This document shows, in pieces, positions 6,884-14,382 of a stretch of 37,757 bases of DNA. The notes beneath the pieces were generated by a model. It saw only the letters and a list, made by a program, of their open reading frames with translations. It had not been told where the DNA came from and did no database searches. The DNA comes from a virus. The position numbers and the translations under genes were made by a program. The number at the start of each line of letters is the position of its first letter. Within the stretch, counting starts at the first letter, position 1. Where the stretch lies: positions 1 through 37,757 of IMG/VR virus record IMGVR_UViG_3300042317_000707. One strand, 5' to 3'.

Positions 6884-7251
6884 TGGTCACCATGGCGGTT
6901 CACGTCGTCGATCTGGCGGCGCAAGTCATCCGGCGTGTCTACGACCCGCAGGCGGAACTCCTGGGGCTTGCTCACGCGGCGGGCCAGCTCCTGCTCTGCG
7001 GTCCAGGTGGCCTGGATCTTGAAGACGAGTCGGTTCCAGATTTCATCTTCGCTGGGATCTACCTGCGCGCTCCGCTTCGGCTTGAACCGCAACGCCCGGT
7101 CGTGCCGCTTCGGCAACGGCAGTACGTCGCGAAGGCGAATCAACTGGTCTTTGCTGATGTCCCAAAACGTACATATCGCGGCCATGGAACTGTGTGAGTT
7201 CCACTGAATCCGCAACGTCTGCACGTCAATCGTCGCCGTGTTGCCCGCCAT
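6880..7251 (-). CDS. Small HTH-containing protein
   Basis: 123 residues from the ATG at 7251, which has GGAGG 6 bases upstream. Residues about 23-50 (MAAICTFWDISKDQLIRLRD) can be read as a helix-turn-helix of the short phage-regulator type. The remainder is basic then acidic, with no recognised domain. It overlaps the end of the glycosyltransferase gene by 26 bases. A DNA-binding role is a guess. Confidence 0.55.
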   Translation of the reverse strand: MAGNTATIDVQTLRIQWNSHSSMAAICTFWDISKDQLIRLRDVLPLPKRHDRALRFKPKRSAQVDPSEDEIWNRLVFKIQATWTAEQELARRVSKPQEFRLRVVDTPDDLRRQIDDVNRHGDQ

Positions 7252-8113
7252 TCGCAACCTCCGGCAGCCAGTGCATAACCGTTCGCATTGACGGGCACAC
7301 GTACAAACGCATTCCGGTCTGGCGGCTCACGCTTTGGTGGAACGCCACATGCTCGCAGTCCTTCGTTCCGTCATAACTGCCGGCGAGGTAGGCCGACGTT
7401 CTGTAAATAACCATGCCGCCGAATGCCGACGCGACAACCACGGGCTCAGAGCCAACCGCCGGAAACCACCAGTAGCCCCAGCCGCCGCAGCCGTTCTGGT
7501 ACGTGTCCCAATAGCAACCAGGCTGCCCAACGCCTCGAAGTGCCCAGAGGTCGTAATGGGCCCAGTGGGCTCCGTCTCGGAATTGATGCTGGAACAGCGA
7601 CACGCTCGCCATGCCGTAAGCATCCGGCATGTGCGACATCCACCCGAAGGCGTTGGCTAAGCCTTCGTCAATCCACCCGCCCCAGGCGTCGAAGTCGATT
7701 ACCACCACGTAATCGGAATCGGGGCAGCACTCACGCACCCACTGCTGGCATGCTGCCCGGTATTCGGCAAGCGCTATAGTTCGCTTGCCAGCAAACTCCG
7801 CAGAGAATTGTTCTCTATCAAGACGCTGCGACGTGAACGTGGCCTGCGGATGCCTTGCAGCAAAATCCGTCAGCACCTGAACCGTGGTGTCGTCGCTGTC
7901 GTTTTCTTCTATGTGCAACGCCCACGACGCAAAGCACCGAGACAGCTGCTCAATCTTGGAAAGGTTATTCGTGAGTGGACCGGCACAACTGCGAGCCAGC
8001 CCGACAAACGCCACGCGGCTCTCACGCATGTGCAGCTTTCCGGCATGCACTTTGTCCCAGTAGTCCTGCTCAAATTCTGACAGCGGCATCGCCAGATGCA
8101 GCGGAATGCTCAC
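7226..8113 (-). CDS. Glycosyltransferase-like protein (A)
   Basis: About 295 residues. From residue 30 the pattern RESRVAFVGLARSCAGPL, then HIEENDSDDTT (about 68-77) and VVVIDFDAWGG with Asp140-x-Asp142 is that of GT-A-type glycosyltransferases acting with a nucleotide sugar and metal. The start is uncertain. GTG at 8113 directly follows the upstream stop, ATG at 8089 is in frame, and ATG at 8029 has a GGAAAG site 6 bases upstream. I chose 8113 because genes here abut. Phage glycosyltransferases modify host surface glycans (superinfection exclusion), virion proteins or DNA bases. Adjacency to a second transferase suggests a two-step sugar addition. Confidence 0.75.
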   Translation of the reverse strand: MSIPLHLAMPLSEFEQDYWDKVHAGKLHMRESRVAFVGLARSCAGPLTNNLSKIEQLSRCFASWALHIEENDSDDTTVQVLTDFAARHPQATFTSQRLDREQFSAEFAGKRTIALAEYRAACQQWVRECCPDSDYVVVIDFDAWGGWIDEGLANAFGWMSHMPDAYGMASVSLFQHQFRDGAHWAHYDLWALRGVGQPGCYWDTYQNGCGGWGYWWFPAVGSEPVVVASAFGGMVIYRTSAYLAGSYDGTKDCEHVAFHQSVSRQTGMRLYVCPSMRTVMHWLPEVANGGQHGDD

Positions 8114-8115
8114 CG

Positions 8116-8742
8116 TCAGCGGACCACTTGCGACAGCGTCTGCTGTATCCACGATATACGCTCCTCCATCGGAAAGACGCCGCACGGGTGGTAGACGAAA
8201 TCGCCCGGCTGCCAATGCGACCCGGCCGGGCCGTCGCCGCCACCAGGCCTGTTCCAAACGCACGAATTAAACGACCGCAGCGGTGCCACCGTGACGAGCG
8301 CTGGATGCTTGTTGGCTACGAACTGCAGCCACGTCTGCCAGCCGCATGCCATGTGCCGCCACTCGTAGAAAGAGCCGGCAATGGCCCGCAGTAAATCACG
8401 GCTCTCTGGGGTGTTTCGCCAGATCGTGCTGCCGCAGTTGAGCTTGTTCCACTCCACGATGCCCTCTTCACATACCGTCATGTGCGGGCCGAGGGACTCA
8501 ATCTGGTGCACTGGCTTCGCCATGTCCGTGATGACGGCGTCACTGTCGAGGCACCAGAGCAGATCAAACCTGTCGAGGTAGTGGCAAAGCGTGTCCGTGC
8601 TGCGAACGGCCTGCTCGTACGGCATGTTGTCCACGATCAGGCTGTAGCCGTGCCTCATGCAATATTCAAACTTGTTCGGCACCGTCACGGCAGCCAAGTC
8701 TGCGATGTTGCTCGACACGCTGGTGAATACGCCGACCCTCAT
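8116..8742 (-). CDS. Glycosyltransferase-like protein (B)
   Basis: 208 residues from the ATG at 8742 (ATGA overlap with rusA). The N-terminus MRVGVFTSVSSNI is followed by LLWCLDSDAVITD with the Asp66-x-Asp68 metal/nucleotide-sugar motif, and the C-terminal PGDFVYHPCG resembles the end of GMA12/MNN10-type galactosyltransferases. Cytoplasmic, no membrane span. It is directly followed by a second transferase gene, so the pair is likely co-transcribed and cooperative. Acceptor unknown. Confidence 0.75.
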   Translation of the reverse strand: MRVGVFTSVSSNIADLAAVTVPNKFEYCMRHGYSLIVDNMPYEQAVRSTDTLCHYLDRFDLLWCLDSDAVITDMAKPVHQIESLGPHMTVCEEGIVEWNKLNCGSTIWRNTPESRDLLRAIAGSFYEWRHMACGWQTWLQFVANKHPALVTVAPLRSFNSCVWNRPGGGDGPAGSHWQPGDFVYHPCGVFPMEERISWIQQTLSQVVR

Positions 8743-9140
8743 GTGACCTGCACCAGCGTGGCGCTCTCCTGTGCGTATGCCTTGCTCACGGTAAGCCGTG
8801 CCACCTGGCGGTCGTCGTGCCACGCAACGCACGTCAGGGCGTCCAATACAGCCTTGGCGAGGTTGTCGCAGTCGGGCGGCGGAAGCTTTGGGGCTGTTGC
8901 TTTCACGCCTTTCTTCGTGCGGTGCGACTTCGGCCGCTCAAAGAGGAATGTCAGTTCAACGCTCACGGCGTCATCGCTGACGGTCGCGCCCGCAGCCTTC
9001 GCGGCGTCGGCGATCGACGCCCGGTAGCGGTGCACCGGGTGCGAGCTTGGGACATACGCACGCCCAAAGCCGCCGCGCGTGCTGACTCGTGGTCGAGGCT
9101 GCGGCACCGGGTCGCCCTTAACGCTGAACGATAAAGCCAT
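8739..9140 (-). CDS. rusA: RusA-like Holliday junction resolvase
   Basis: 133 residues from the ATG at 9140. An in-frame GTG at 9158 forms a GTGA overlap and is the alternative. The N-terminal GDPVPQPRPRVS, the DCDNLAKAVLDAL motif (Asp90, Asp92, Asn93, Asp100) and a following W-x-D-D (Asp109/110) are the RusA signature. The family binds and cuts four-way junctions as a metal-dependent dimer. It fits with the RecT annealase and DnaN in the same transcription unit, resolving recombination intermediates before packaging. Confidence 0.9.
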   Translation of the reverse strand: MALSFSVKGDPVPQPRPRVSTRGGFGRAYVPSSHPVHRYRASIADAAKAAGATVSDDAVSVELTFLFERPKSHRTKKGVKATAPKLPPPDCDNLAKAVLDALTCVAWHDDRQVARLTVSKAYAQESATLVQVT

Positions 9141-9154
9141 GCGGCGAGTGTCGG

Positions 9155-9355
9155 TCACTCGTCAAGCGTCACGCGGTGCTCCGCAAGCATGGAATGCAAC
9201 TCGGCGCGGGCGTGCTCGAGGGCGTCGTGCACTTCTGGAACAAGCTGCTCGTACTTCACGCGGTTTCGCAGGTACTGGTCGAACGACCAGAGCACGAGCC
9301 GAGCCCGGCCGCCTTGCAGTGCGGCACTGAAATCGCCAGCCTCGTCTGGCAACAT
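9155..9355 (-). CDS. Conserved small phage protein
   Basis: 66 residues from the ATG at 9355. Contains LVLWSFDQYLRNRVKYE and a C-terminal helix ending MLAEHRVTLDE. I have seen this W-x-x-D-Q-x-L-R-x-x-x-K-Y pattern in short phage proteins of unknown function encoded near recombination genes. The long upstream frame to 9511 has no sensible start and would overlap the GNAT gene. Confidence 0.65.
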   Translation of the reverse strand: MLPDEAGDFSAALQGGRARLVLWSFDQYLRNRVKYEQLVPEVHDALEHARAELHSMLAEHRVTLDE

Positions 9356-9371
9356 GAATGAAAGCGTTGCT

Positions 9372-9773
9372 CTAGCCAAGATGGAGCACCCAGTCCTTGC
9401 CGTTTCGCGTGTAGTGCAGCACCTCGCGAAACCCGAGCGACCGGGCCAGCGGCACGCAATCGGGGGAGAACACAGCCAGCGGTTGGCTACGGTCCAGATA
9501 GCTCGTCGCAATGAGCATGTGTGCCCCGAGCTTCACGAGCCCGCGGCGTCGCCACTCAACGGCCACGAACGCCTCCAGCGTTTGCTGGCCTCGCCACTCG
9601 TGAGAGGCAACCCACGCGATCGGCAGCCCTGTTTGCACAACTACGATCGGCGTGTCCGCAAGCCGCGTGTAGATCTCGTTCTGCATCTCGGACGACGGCC
9701 GGCAAAGGTTCGCGGCGCAGTACGCCGCCACGAACGGCTCAAGGTCGGACACGGTAGTAAGTTCGGCTCGCAT
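9372..9773 (-). CDS. GNAT-like acetyltransferase
   Basis: 133 residues. The middle (AWVASHEWRGQQTLEAFVAVEWRRRGLVKLG) matches the GNAT core: a beta strand, then an acetyl-CoA loop-like R-R-x-G-L followed by a helix. LARSLGFREV near residues 109-118 is the usual GNAT C-terminal motif. The fold call is reasonable but the protein is short, so activity and substrate are unknown. Phage GNAT proteins are often encoded beside early genes. Confidence 0.65.
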   Translation of the reverse strand: MRAELTTVSDLEPFVAAYCAANLCRPSSEMQNEIYTRLADTPIVVVQTGLPIAWVASHEWRGQQTLEAFVAVEWRRRGLVKLGAHMLIATSYLDRSQPLAVFSPDCVPLARSLGFREVLHYTRNGKDWVLHLG

Positions 9774-9794
9774 GCCCGCAGGATGGCAAGCGTG

Positions 9795-10043
9795 TCAAAC
9801 CAACGGGGCACGCTCGGACCGCCTCATGGCGTAGTGACGTTCGCGGCACTCGCGGGCTCGCTCGGCGATCTCCTCTGGCGTCGGGTCGTCCATCCGCCGC
9901 TCGGGCCTCGGGCGTATCGGGAGCTTCTGCTGGTACCGCAGCTGATACACCACCTGCCTGGAAACGCCGAGGGCTGCGGCGATGTCATCGACCGCAGCCC
10001 CGGCGTGCCACATGTCTGCGAGCAGCTTCTGACGTTCGGTCAT
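9795..10043 (-). CDS. HTH DNA-binding protein
   Basis: 82 residues, coupled to dnaN by ATGA. Residues 16-40 (AAVDDIAAALGVSRQVVYQL) form a clear helix-turn-helix. A basic linker and DPTPEEIAERARECRE follow, a motif common in small phage and host regulators. Likely a transcription regulator of the early operon; target sites unknown. Confidence 0.75.
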   Translation of the reverse strand: MTERQKLLADMWHAGAAVDDIAAALGVSRQVVYQLRYQQKLPIRPRPERRMDDPTPEEIAERARECRERHYAMRRSERAPLV

Positions 10044-11146
10044 TCCTGGGCAAGCGGCATGATGACTCCGGTGGCATCGTCACAACGGAGAATGACAGCA
10101 GACGAGGCGTCCACCGCTTCGATTTCTACTGGCACTGCCAAGTCGTCCAAGTTTCGCAGCCAGTCCACCACGAACCGAGGATCCATTTTCACGCTGCAAG
10201 CCTGGCCGAACTGCTCGAGCGGGCAGGTCACGCTCGACTCACCGGCCTCGGCGGCGCGGCCCGTCAGGTGAATACCGTCTGAGGTGAACACAAACTGCAC
10301 GCCCAGGCTCTGCTCGCTTGTGCAGATCGCAGCCTGACGGGTCGCCGCAAGAAGTTCCGACGCCGACACGAGCGACGATTTCGCATCGCGCGTGGGCAAC
10401 GTGTCGCGCCACCGAGGAAACCGCCCGTCGGTCAGGCGAGCCGTGACCGTCGTGCCGTCGCATTCCGCGATGACCTCGTTGCCTGTCGCCTCGAGTTGCA
10501 CCGCACCTTCCGAGTGAGCCGCCACGCGAGACATGACGGCAATGGCACGAGCCGGGATCAGCACGCTGCGATCGTCCACCGCTTGGTCCACCTCGGCTTC
10601 GTAGACGCTCAACCTGCGGCCGTCCGTGCCGACAAAGTGCACGGTGCCTTCCTTCACTTCGACCAACACAGCCCCGAGGGCGTAGCGGCTGGACTCGTTG
10701 TCCGTCGCATAGGCAACCGACTTGACCGCCCGGCAGAACTGGTCCGCCGGCAGCCGACAGACCGGCGTGGCGTCCGCAGGCTCCCACCGCGGGAACTCGC
10801 CAGCCGCCTCGGTCGGCAGCTTCCACGAGCCACGGCCGACGCTCACCGTGCACGACGTGCCGTCGGGGGCAAGCGTCACGTCGCCGTCGGTGCCAGTCGC
10901 CAGGATCGCCTGCAGCCGCGCCGCCGGGAGCAGCAAGGCGTCGTCATGAAAGTCCAGACTCGTCTCTATCTGGAGTTCTAGGTCGCTGGCGGTGAGGCTG
11001 CCAGAGCCGAGCAAAACGTTCATCAAGATCGGCTTGCTCGCCTTGCCCGGCACCGCCGGGCTTACCGTCGCCAGCGCCGCCCGCAGGGCGGACAGGTCGA
11101 GGTGTACGCCAGAACTTTTTCTCTTCTTCGTAAGGGTCGCGGTCAT
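10040..11146 (-). CDS. dnaN: DNA polymerase III beta subunit (sliding clamp)
   Basis: 368 residues, the full length of bacterial beta clamps. Three repeated clamp domains are visible: the N-terminal L-x-x-A-L-x-x-V pattern with ASDLELQIE at 53-61, FVGTDGRRLSVYE at 171-183 in domain 2 (the ATDGHRL signature) with GRFPRW at 241-246, and a third domain ending with GVIMPL. The C-terminal VMP-like peptide is the usual end. The clamp encircles DNA and tethers polymerase. AAAGGA lies 8 bases before the ATG. No phage polymerase, helicase or loader is present, so it probably redirects the host replisome or replaces the host clamp. Its first 203 bases are overlapped by another reading frame. Confidence 0.93.
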   Translation of the reverse strand: MTATLTKKRKSSGVHLDLSALRAALATVSPAVPGKASKPILMNVLLGSGSLTASDLELQIETSLDFHDDALLLPAARLQAILATGTDGDVTLAPDGTSCTVSVGRGSWKLPTEAAGEFPRWEPADATPVCRLPADQFCRAVKSVAYATDNESSRYALGAVLVEVKEGTVHFVGTDGRRLSVYEAEVDQAVDDRSVLIPARAIAVMSRVAAHSEGAVQLEATGNEVIAECDGTTVTARLTDGRFPRWRDTLPTRDAKSSLVSASELLAATRQAAICTSEQSLGVQFVFTSDGIHLTGRAAEAGESSVTCPLEQFGQACSVKMDPRFVVDWLRNLDDLAVPVEIEAVDASSAVILRCDDATGVIMPLAQE

Positions 11147-11261
11147 GTGTGGAATCCTTTCCCTTTCGTGTCATTGCCATCCCTACGCTCATCCCCAACG
11201 CGAAGATGAGCACGTTCAAAATCGAACCAAGCGCGAGAATGCAAAACTGCGTGACAGTCAT
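10944..11261 (-). CDS. Membrane protein overlapping dnaN out of frame
   Basis: 105 residues. Residues 5-30 (QFCILALGSILNVLIFALGM) form one transmembrane segment, followed by a polar, Arg/Pro/Gly-rich tail. The ATG at 11261 is in a typical ATGA overlap with the upstream gene, which supports a real start. The last 203 bases lie inside dnaN in another frame, so the C-terminal two thirds may be constrained by dnaN coding rather than selected. No family recognised. Confidence 0.5.
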   Translation of the reverse strand: MTVTQFCILALGSILNVLIFALGMSVGMAMTRKGKDSTHDRDPYEEEKKFWRTPRPVRPAGGAGDGKPGGAGQGEQADLDERFARLWQPHRQRPRTPDRDESGLS

Positions 11262-11449
11262 GACTGCCGTGCCTCCAGCTGCTCGAGTTCGCGTGCGAGC
11301 ACCACCGTGCGGTTCGCGAGCGAGTCGATGACGTTCGCCGCGAGCAGCATGACCACGGCGGTCATGTTCTCCGTGCTCGGCAGACGGGCCCTCGTGCGGC
11401 ACTGCTCCGCGATCTCGTGGGCCCCGATTGGTGCGAGGTTGGTACTCAT
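11258..11449 (-). CDS. Small hypothetical helical protein
   Basis: 63 residues, coupled by ATGA on both sides. The C-terminal half is helical and probably coiled coil (NVIDSLANRTVVLARELEQL). No family recognised. It lies between the replication protein and dnaN, so an early-function accessory role is plausible. Confidence 0.6.
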   Translation of the reverse strand: MSTNLAPIGAHEIAEQCRTRARLPSTENMTAVVMLLAANVIDSLANRTVVLARELEQLEARQS

Positions 11450-12294
11450 GTCACGTTCTCCAGCTTCCGTGCTGCTGCAAGCCGAGCCGCTTCCCTACGG
11501 CGGGTCGCGTCCACTCGGGCCTTTGTGTCGGCATCCCAATCCTTAAGAGGCACAGGGTCGACAGCGTCGCCCCTGCGTCGGTCCTGCTTGGGTTCGTCAA
11601 ACGACCCGCCAAGCACCTTGTGAGCCCAGCCGGGCTTCACGAACTGAATCAGCGTCATCGGCGTCTTGAAGTACCGGCACTCGCCGATCCGGCAGATCGC
11701 CTGCGTCGCTACCTTGAGCCAACCAGGCTCCGCAAAACGGTCTGCCCAGCCGTCAGGCGGGGTGGCCGGCGTCCATTCACGACCCTTGCCGGCGTTCCAT
11801 GCCTTTCGGAACTCTTCCCACGCCTCGCGCGGATGATGATGAAATTCTACTGTATCTCCTCTATCTCCTCTGCGACGGTCGGCCGTCGGATCGTCCGACG
11901 CCGGGCCGTCGGAAGCCGCGGACCCCGTTTTTCGGCCGGGATTCCGCTCTTCGTGGGCTTTGCTGCGGTCGGCTTGCTGGGCTCTCGACTTGGCCGCCTG
12001 GCTAAACCGGCGATCCCATCCGGGGACAGCAACGGTAGCAACCGTCTCGTCGATCTCCAGCCAGCCCACGCTGGCAACCGCGGACCAAAACTGCTCCGTA
12101 GCCCCGCAGGTCCGCACGAGGCGGGGCAACGTCATTCGGGCCGTGCCGTCCGCACAGTGCAGGGCGGCCCACGACCACAATCGGAACAGGCGGTAGACGA
12201 CCACCTCAACCGGCTCGCCGGTGAGGTCCATCAGCTCCTGAACCTCGGGCTTGTCGGGCAGGCCGACATCGACGGCGATCCATTCACCGGCCAT
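11446..12294 (-). CDS. Replication-initiation-like protein
   Basis: 282 residues. The N-terminal MAGEWIAVDVGLPDKPEV followed by VVYRLFRLWSWAALHCADG resembles the winged-helix N-domain of phage replisome organisers (lambda O / DnaD-like proteins). A helical linker, a low-complexity charged region (about 115-145) and a C-terminal domain with a KTPMTLIQFVKPGWAHKVLGG motif typical of these proteins follow. Likely binds the phage origin and loads host helicase. Followed at once by a small gene, a membrane protein and dnaN. Overlaps the GIY-YIG gene by 11 bases. Confidence 0.7.
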   Translation of the reverse strand: MAGEWIAVDVGLPDKPEVQELMDLTGEPVEVVVYRLFRLWSWAALHCADGTARMTLPRLVRTCGATEQFWSAVASVGWLEIDETVATVAVPGWDRRFSQAAKSRAQQADRSKAHEERNPGRKTGSAASDGPASDDPTADRRRGDRGDTVEFHHHPREAWEEFRKAWNAGKGREWTPATPPDGWADRFAEPGWLKVATQAICRIGECRYFKTPMTLIQFVKPGWAHKVLGGSFDEPKQDRRRGDAVDPVPLKDWDADTKARVDATRRREAARLAAARKLENVT

Positions 12295-12955
12295 CCGTGG
12301 CCTCCTTTTCCTTCATTCGGTGCGATGAAGCTCCATTGCCAGGAGGGTCAAGCAGCGCGACAAAGTAAGCTTCCAATCGCCTGCGTTCGTGTGGCATGCA
12401 TTGGATGAATCCGATCATCCTGTCGCCAATTTCGGGACGAGACTTACTTACTCGCTTTGTTACGTCTTCTGACTCGCCGATGTAGTAACAACTTCCGTCG
12501 TCGTTAAACGCAAAGTACACGCCGCAAAATGGACTCATGCGGCGCACATCGCAAACGCTATGCGTGGGTGGTGGAGCGCATGGAAACTTTGGTATTTCAT
12601 CGGCAAACAAAAACCGAGACCGATCCATATGTTCTTGTCGCCTTACGTTATGTGATAGCTGTCGCATCCATTGCTTTAAGATGTCCTCTGGCCATGGCAA
12701 CTTTTTGATTTTTCCAAACAGTTTTCCAATTGCTACGCCGGCAGACTCAGGAGTTACTTTGCTGCCGTCATCTAAATGTTTCCAATCAAACGTTATGTGC
12801 ATCCCGTCTTCATCGGGGCCGACTTGATAGCACGTTGCGTCTAGCGGGCTTGCCTCTGGATCAATCAGCGCGAACAGATCAATCATCGTGAATCCACGAT
12901 GTACGCGGAGAATGCTGATGGTGTTGTTTGGCCATACGGCGACTACTAATGGCAC
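12284..12955 (-). CDS. GIY-YIG nuclease-domain protein
   Basis: 223 residues from GTG at 12955, preceded by GGAGG at 5 bases. The C-terminal third has GVYFAF (145-150), YYIGES (157-162), Arg168 in a V-T-K-R-V segment, Glu195 (RLEAYFVALLDPPGN) and Asn207, the full set of GIY-YIG residues. The N-terminal 140 residues are of unknown type, with a hydrophobic start (VVAVWPNNTISI). The DNA is visibly AT-richer than either neighbour, pointing to recent acquisition, perhaps as a homing-type or anti-competitor nuclease. Confidence 0.8.
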   Translation of the reverse strand: MPLVVAVWPNNTISILRVHRGFTMIDLFALIDPEASPLDATCYQVGPDEDGMHITFDWKHLDDGSKVTPESAGVAIGKLFGKIKKLPWPEDILKQWMRQLSHNVRRQEHMDRSRFLFADEIPKFPCAPPPTHSVCDVRRMSPFCGVYFAFNDDGSCYYIGESEDVTKRVSKSRPEIGDRMIGFIQCMPHERRRLEAYFVALLDPPGNGASSHRMKEKEATDGR

Positions 12956-13266
12956 GGAACCCTCCAAGCACTCGCCATCCGGCCTGACGCCGTCCGCTTG
13001 GTTCCGCACTCCACGACCAAGCCGCGCCGGACCAGCTCAATCCTCCGCGGCCGTGCCGTGGACGGGTTCATGCCAAGCCCTGCGGCGATCTCCTCGTCGG
13101 TCGCTGGCCCGTGCTCCTCGAGGTACGCCAGCACGCGGCGCTGGCACGCGTTCGCCACGCCAGGCGTAATCGCCTCGGCTGCGGCCACGCTCGTCGGGCT
13201 GTGCCGCTGAGCGGGGGCCGCAAACAGCGGCATGTCGTCGGTGCGTTCGGGCCAATAATCGCTCAC
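12946..13266 (-). CDS. Winged-helix DNA-binding protein
   Basis: 106 residues from the GTG at 13266, with GAGGGA upstream; the TTG at 13299 lacks a site. Residues about 45-90 (RRVLAYLEEHGPATDEEIAA, then GLGMNPSTARPRRIELVRRGLV) form a winged helix-turn-helix like those of phage and MarR-type regulators. A C-terminal GRMASAWRV strand completes the wing. It lies between an integrase and the replication genes and may regulate the lysis-lysogeny switch. Target unknown. Confidence 0.75.
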   Translation of the reverse strand: MSDYWPERTDDMPLFAAPAQRHSPTSVAAAEAITPGVANACQRRVLAYLEEHGPATDEEIAAGLGMNPSTARPRRIELVRRGLVVECGTKRTASGRMASAWRVPCH

Positions 13267-13291
13267 GGCGGTCCCTCGCCTACGGTTGTCC

Positions 13292-14116
13292 CTAGTCAAT
13301 CAACTCCGGTGCTCTCGGCGTGTTCGCTCTGATCTGCGACCAGTCGAGATAGTTCGTCTCTGCAAGCCCTGGTGTCCTATGCCCGAGGTGCAGCTTTGCC
13401 TTGCCCGGCTCGCGGATCTCAATGTGTGTGGCCCCGCTGCGGCGCAGCCACTTGGACGAGCCGCCGACGCCGACGCTGTCGAGCAGCTGCCGGAAGAGCC
13501 GAGCGGCTTGCCGCTTGCGCACCACCCAGCCGAGGATCCGCCCGTCGGGTGACTGCGCCGCAAGCTCGCGAATCGCCTCAAGGCACGACCGGCTCAACAG
13601 CCGCGTGATGGCGTCGCCCGTTTTCGACTGAACCCACTGCACGGCGTCGCCGTTCAGGTTGTCCACCCGCATCTGCCACAGATCGCCGTGCCGGCTGCCG
13701 CATTCGTAGCCAAGCAGGATCCAGCCGCGGAGGAAGACGCCGATGCTGGTGCCCCGCCTGGTGGTGCGGCTGTCCCACTGCCGGGTCGCGTCGATGACCG
13801 CCCGCAGTTCGGCGACCGTCCACGCTCGCGTCGGCTCGCGCCGGGCCTTAATCTTCAGCACACCCTTGATCGGCTTGTCGAGGTAGTCCCGCTCATACGA
13901 CCACTTGGCGAGCGTCAAAAGGACGCCGCGCTCAGCCTTCACCGTGGTCGATTTCCGCTCCTGGAGCCGCAGCCGCAGGAACTTGTTGACCTCCTCGGCG
14001 GTGATGTGTTTCACCCGTGCCGCGATCCGGCGGACGTTGGCCGCATGCGTCGGCGTGACCACGCGTTCGGCGAGGTAGCGTTCGGCGATCTCTGGGAAGG
14101 TCGGCGTTCTTGCCAT
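13292..14116 (-). CDS. Tyrosine recombinase, minus-strand copy
   Basis: 274 residues from the ATG at 14116, which has AGGAG 6 bases upstream; the longer frame to 14290 is rejected. Core-binding domain about 1-90, catalytic domain 95-274. Visible residues: Arg142 (CGSRHGDL), Lys165 (SKTGD), a box II reading SKWLRRSGATH in which the usual His of HxxR appears as Lys222 with Arg225, His246 (LGHRT) and Tyr256 (ETNYLDW). It differs in sequence and strand from the integrase at 16529. It may be a resolvase/integrase with altered chemistry or a degenerate copy. Confidence 0.85.
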   Translation of the reverse strand: MARTPTFPEIAERYLAERVVTPTHAANVRRIAARVKHITAEEVNKFLRLRLQERKSTTVKAERGVLLTLAKWSYERDYLDKPIKGVLKIKARREPTRAWTVAELRAVIDATRQWDSRTTRRGTSIGVFLRGWILLGYECGSRHGDLWQMRVDNLNGDAVQWVQSKTGDAITRLLSRSCLEAIRELAAQSPDGRILGWVVRKRQAARLFRQLLDSVGVGGSSKWLRRSGATHIEIREPGKAKLHLGHRTPGLAETNYLDWSQIRANTPRAPELID

Positions 14117-14144
14117 CGTCATCTCCTGGTCAGACCCGCCGCAG

Positions 14145-14169
14145 CCGGCCCGGCTCATCACCGGACCGG
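14145..14169 (-). terminator. GC-rich hairpin upstream of minus-strand recombinase
   Basis: On the minus strand CCGGTCCGG and CCGGGCCGG pair over 9 positions (one G-U wobble) with a 7-base loop. It lies between the 52-residue peptide gene and the recombinase. There is no T-run, so it is a possible attenuator or processing site rather than a classical terminator. Confidence 0.4.
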
Positions 14170-14189
14170 CGCGGCAGGCTCTCACGGGG

Positions 14190-14348
14190 TTATCGGGTCG
14201 GCCTCGGGCGTGGTCGCTTGGGCTTGCAGACACCACCAGGGCAGCCGCCGCGCTCCATCGCGGCGACCGCCGGAAGCTCCTCGGTGTCATGGCTCGCGAA
14301 CGAGACCGGGGAACACCAGAGGCACAGAATCAAAATCAACGCTCTCAT
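14190..14348 (-). CDS. Small exported Cys-containing peptide (52 residues)
   Basis: A 52-residue frame with ATG at 14348 preceded by AAAGGA at 7 bases, the same site type used by several genes here. Residues 1-18 (MRALILILCLWCSPVSFA) are a good signal peptide. The mature peptide is acidic then Cys/Gly (GGCPGGVC) and ends in a basic Arg-Pro tail (KPKRPRPRPTR). No family recognised. The clean start site and signal sequence argue for a real gene despite its size. Confidence 0.6.
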   Translation of the reverse strand: MRALILILCLWCSPVSFASHDTEELPAVAAMERGGCPGGVCKPKRPRPRPTR

Positions 14349-14382
14349 CGATGAGTCCTTTCATCAGTTAGGAATCGGTCCA

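Noticed and set aside
9773-9797. TTGACA box upstream of the GNAT gene
   Set aside because: The -10 position would fall on the start codon and has no match to TATAAT.
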